Shown here: positions 12,467 through 14,761 of the stretch, piece after piece
Numbering within the stretch: the stretch's first letter is position 1
Layout: every line of letters begins with the position of its first letter
Assembly: GCA_041493955.1 (NCBI GenBank)
Contig: JBGPZW010000083.1
Span: 1-14,761, forward strand
DNA: 14,761 bases
Direction: 5' to 3'
From: QHYU01 sp041493955
Lineage (GTDB): Bacteria; Acidobacteriota; Terriglobia; Acidiferrales; UBA7541
Translations under genes and position numbers: made by a program
Notes under the pieces: model-generated
Database searches by the model: none
Seen by the model: only the letters and a program-made list of their open reading frames with translations
What the model was told of the DNA's origin: nothing

Positions 12467-13999
12467 TCAGTGCTCTTCTTCCGGTTCATTTTTGATCAGC
12501 ACGGCGGCGCTCAACGTACTTGCCAAACCGAGGAAGGCTGCGACCCACGCGACGACGCGAAAACCTGCGACAAAGCTTTCTTCAATAGCCCGGCGGCCAA
12601 AGCTATCGGTCGTTTCAGCGGCGGCAAGTTTTGGCCGCTCCGAATCGATCTCCCTCCGAACTGAAGCTGGCAAGGATAGCGAATGTAGGCGTTGGTCGAG
12701 GGCGCGATTGAAGACGCTGCTCAAGACCAGTCCAAGAACGGCGATCGCGAGCAGGGCGGCGATGCGCGAGACCGCATTGTTGACGCCCGAGGCTGCACCC
12801 GCCCTCTTCTGGTCAACCGCGCCCATCACGGTGGTTGTAAGCGGCGCAACGCTGATCGCCATGCCTAACCCGAGCACAACTACGCCAGGGAAGAATGTCG
12901 TCCAGTAAGGACCACCAATGCCAGGTCTCGCAAATAGTGCAAAGCCAGTCGCAGCAATAAGAGGACCGATCATCAACAGTGGCTTGGCACGGTAGCGTGT
13001 GAGAAGTCCACCCGACCAACGCGACAAGAGAAACATCAATACGATAAGTGGGAGCATCGCCCCACCTGCTTCGGTCGCGGTGTAGCCCTGCACCTGTATG
13101 AGATTCAGCGGAAGAAAAAACAGTATGCCGCCCAGCGCGGCGTAGAGAAAGAGCGTTAATAGATTCGCTCCACTAAAGTTCTGCGAGCGAAAAAGTGCGA
13201 GCGGAAGCATGGGTGACGACGAGCGCGCCTCTAGGATCACAAAAGCGATCAGGGCGACGACGCCGATCAGACCTGCTCTCGGTGCGGATTCGATGAATGC
13301 GTAAACAATGCCTCCCAAGGCAGTTGTGATCAGCAGAGCGCCGAACCAATCCAGTTTCAGGCCTTCATTCTTGGTTTCACCTTCTGGGACGCGCCAGGTC
13401 GTCAGCGCCACAACCGCCAACGCAAGGGGCAGGTTAATGAAAAACACCCATCGCCATGACGCGTGCTGCACGAACCACCCTCCGAGCAAGGGGCCAATGG
13501 CGGTTGTAATCGCTGTGAAACCAGACCACGTTCCGATGGCGCGGCCACGTTGTTCGGGGGAAAAAGAGACACTGATCAGAGCGAGGCTGTTTGGTACGAG
13601 GAACGCTCCCCCGACGCCTTGCAGGCTCCGAGCTATGATGAGCTGCCCGATGTTACCGGCAACACCACACCACGCCGACGCGACCGCGAAAAGAATCACT
13701 CCGATCGCAAACATCTTTCGGCGACCGTAGAGATCGCCGAGCGATCCGCCAACGAGAAGCAGCGCAGCGAGAAAGAGAGCGTAGGACTCGACCACCCATT
13801 GAACCTCGCTGATCGTCGCCCGCAAATCAAATTGCAATGCCGGGAGAGCTACGTTCACGACCGTCCCGTCGATGAAAGCCATGCTCGAACCGAGGATGGT
13901 CGCCGCGAGCACCCAGAGGTCGCTCCCGGCGCAAGTACGCTCAAACACGCCGGCCTGGATGGCCGCTTCGTCACACGGAGACCTCCAGATGTTCGCCAT
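12467..13999 (-). CDS. DHA2 family MFS transporter (14 TM)
   Basis: The protein has 510 residues on the minus strand. Signatures: motif D1 FIDGTVVNVALP (43-53), VQWVVESYALFLAALLLVGG (helix 2), motif A GSLGDLYGRRKMF (86-98), ARSLQGVGGAFLVPNSLALIS (helix 4), motif C-like IGPLLGGWFVQHASWRWVFFINLP (168-191), and a tail ending NEPEEEH. This is the EmrB/QacA type of drug:H+ antiporter, clearly different from the EmrB upstream (little identity outside the motifs, and the DNA looks less GC-rich). No adaptor or TolC gene accompanies it, so it probably exports into the periplasm on its own. The start is doubtful: ATG 13999 is preceded directly by a GCGG-AAA-CCGC hairpin and no clear ribosome site; GTG 13948 (residue 18) is an alternative closer to the conserved region. 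Convergent with the IS relic. Confidence 0.9.
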   Translation of the reverse strand: MANIWRSPCDEAAIQAGVFERTCAGSDLWVLAATILGSSMAFIDGTVVNVALPALQFDLRATISEVQWVVESYALFLAALLLVGGSLGDLYGRRKMFAIGVILFAVASAWCGVAGNIGQLIIARSLQGVGGAFLVPNSLALISVSFSPEQRGRAIGTWSGFTAITTAIGPLLGGWFVQHASWRWVFFINLPLALAVVALTTWRVPEGETKNEGLKLDWFGALLITTALGGIVYAFIESAPRAGLIGVVALIAFVILEARSSSPMLPLALFRSQNFSGANLLTLFLYAALGGILFFLPLNLIQVQGYTATEAGGAMLPLIVLMFLLSRWSGGLLTRYRAKPLLMIGPLIAATGFALFARPGIGGPYWTTFFPGVVVLGLGMAISVAPLTTTVMGAVDQKRAGAASGVNNAVSRIAALLAIAVLGLVLSSVFNRALDQRLHSLSLPASVRREIDSERPKLAAAETTDSFGRRAIEESFVAGFRVVAWVAAFLGLASTLSAAVLIKNEPEEEH

Positions 14000-14010
14000 G
14001 CGGTTTCCGC
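14000..14010 (-). promoter_or_regulatory. Small hairpin abutting the pump start codon
   Basis: GCGG-TTT-CCGC (plus strand) touches the ATG at 13999 and occupies the place where the ribosome site should be. In RNA it could mask the start, or it may simply show that the true start is further downstream. Confidence 0.3.
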
Positions 14011-14023
14011 AAAGAGCTAGTTC

Positions 14024-14374
14024 TTATTGCAGTCTCTCGTCTCGCAGCGGCACGGCGCGAAACAGGAACCAGCGATACTCCCCATCGAAACGTCGCAGCC
14101 GCGCCTCTCCTTCACCTGGTTCTCCGGAAGCAAGAAGGCCTAGCCACATGTCTATTAGCTTCCCTAAATCGTCGGGATGAATTGTGGCTTTCCATCCGCA
14201 GCCCAGTACCTGTTCCATCGAGAGACCCGTGTAGTCGAGCCACCTGTGGTTGAGGAATTCGGTGGTGCCGTCTGGCAGACAAGACCACGCCAATGCAGGA
14301 ATCTTGTCGATCTTCATCCGAAGTTGGTCTTGAGTGTAATTCATTTCGTCAGACCGTTTTGAGATATAACTCAA
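14024..14374 (-). pseudogene. Truncated PAS-domain sensor gene
   Basis: The frame gives 116 residues from TTG 14374, or 106 from ATG 14344 (NYTQDQLRMKID). A PAS domain is plain: KIDKIPALAWSCLPDGTTEF, LNHRWLDYTGLSMEQVLGCGW, the HPDDL motif, and the PAC-like RFDGEYRWFLFRAVPLRDE. In sensor histidine kinases of this type the next residues are G-x-(I/V)-x-(R/K)-W-Y-G-T-N-T-D-I, leading to a kinase domain. Here the frame ends abruptly with RLQ and a stop, 24 bp before the pump gene, so the PAS fold loses its last strand and all output domains. It is probably a 5' remnant cut by the rearrangement that brought the pump next to it. A free-standing small PAS protein is possible but less likely. Confidence 0.75.
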
Positions 14375-14376
14375 AA
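14357..14376. repeat. 20-bp inverted repeat at the start of the PAS gene
   Basis: TTTTGAG-ATATAA-CTCAAAA has perfect 7-bp arms around an AT-only hexamer. It lies just upstream of ATG 14344 and overlaps the TTG at 14374, which suggests that ATG 14344 is the true start and the repeat an operator. Confidence 0.45.
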
Positions 14377-14761
14377 TGGCGAAGGGCTCCTATCCAAATC
14401 ATCTGGAGGAGAGCCGAAGGGTCAGTATAGCTTAGCTGAAAACAAGCGCCCGAGATGACTCGTCACCTTCGTCTGGTGAGGATGAGCTGCGGAAACGGTC
14501 AGCGTCAATCTGGCAGGCATGAAACTGTGGGCACAACCCGAAGCGGGCACGGCCCAGAGTTAGCTCCACTTTGAATCTGAACGGCTACAAGCGTGCTCTA
14601 ATACTCGCGACTCCTTTTGAGCCTTAGCAGGGTGCTGAAGAACGGGTGATTTTTGAGATGCGGATGCTGCCGAGAGTGAAACAACGACGGGACCTAGTGG
14701 AATCAGGCGCCCCGGGCATCCCTGTTTTGTTCTTCGGCACCGGTTCCTTTCTCCGATTTTC
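14375..14761. other. Gene-poor right end with inverted repeats
   Basis: About 390 bp lie upstream of the PAS remnant. No reading frame here resembles a known family. Frames open to the right edge exist on both strands (plus from ATG 14658; minus down to about 14550-14625) but are too short and Ser/Arg/Pro-rich to call. The notable structure is the inverted pair at 14631-14643 and 14729-14741. Confidence 0.45.
14631..14741. repeat. Inverted-repeat pair bounding a 111-bp segment
   Basis: GGTGCTGAAGAAC (14631-14643) and the reverse complement of 14729-14741 (GGTGCCGAAGAAC) agree at 12 of 13 positions, enclosing 85 bp. This could be a small non-autonomous mobile element or a REP-like unit. No flanking target duplication was recognised. 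Confidence 0.4.

Noticed and set aside
13463..14020. 185-codon plus-strand frame opposite the second pump
   Set aside because: Antisense to a clear MFS protein, with very polar, non-family sequence.
14658..14761. Plus-strand frame MRMLPRVKQRRDL... running off the right edge
   Set aside because: Begins inside the inverted-repeat unit, no ribosome site, too short to judge.
1..14761. tRNA, rRNA, CRISPR array or replication origin
   Set aside because: Looked for by eye on both strands; no regular spaced repeats, cloverleaf-like segments or rRNA-like stretches were seen.

Overview
The window reads like a piece of a high-GC soil or sediment bacterium, most probably an Acidobacteriota (Terriglobia/Koribacter-like) genome. 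This is inferred from gene styles remembered from that group: TolB-domain proteins with a WGEQYNR motif, GAF-GAF-sigma54 activators, a STAS-like domain next to TolC, and IS110 relics. No database was searched.

Layout. A partial minus-strand TolB-N/FlgO-type protein runs off the left edge (1-468). After a gene-poor gap comes a 663-residue membrane protein with pentapeptide-repeat blocks on both sides of about five membrane helices (818-2809). A 660-bp gap with a perfect 16-bp palindrome leads to a sigma54-dependent activator with two GAF domains (3470-5584). Downstream is a co-directional cluster: a STAS-like/TolC fusion (5946-7577), an EmrA-type membrane fusion protein (7596-8897), an EmrB-type DHA2 pump (8937-10523), an ECF-type sigma factor (10596-11288) and the first 126 residues of an aldo/keto reductase fused in frame to the tail of an IS110-family transposase (11301-11975). 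On the minus strand are a second, unrelated DHA2 pump (12467-13999) and a truncated PAS-domain protein (14024-14344 or 14374). The last 390 bp hold no convincing gene but contain inverted repeats.

How it fits together. The core is a tripartite drug-efflux system (outer-membrane channel, periplasmic adaptor, inner-membrane H+ antiporter). A -24/-12 sigma54 promoter candidate lies at 5900-5915, about 30 bp before the first gene of the cluster, and a near-palindrome (a possible activator site) lies about 120 bp further upstream. The gene immediately upstream encodes a sigma54 activator with an intact GAFTGA loop. The simple reading is: GAF ligand, then sigma54 activator, then efflux operon, with an ECF sigma factor made from the same transcript. 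The strangest part is the STAS-like domain placed in front of the TolC signal peptide in one reading frame. The right third (about 11.68-14.03 kb) looks rearranged: a broken reductase, an IS110 relic, an unrelated pump and a broken PAS gene follow one another.
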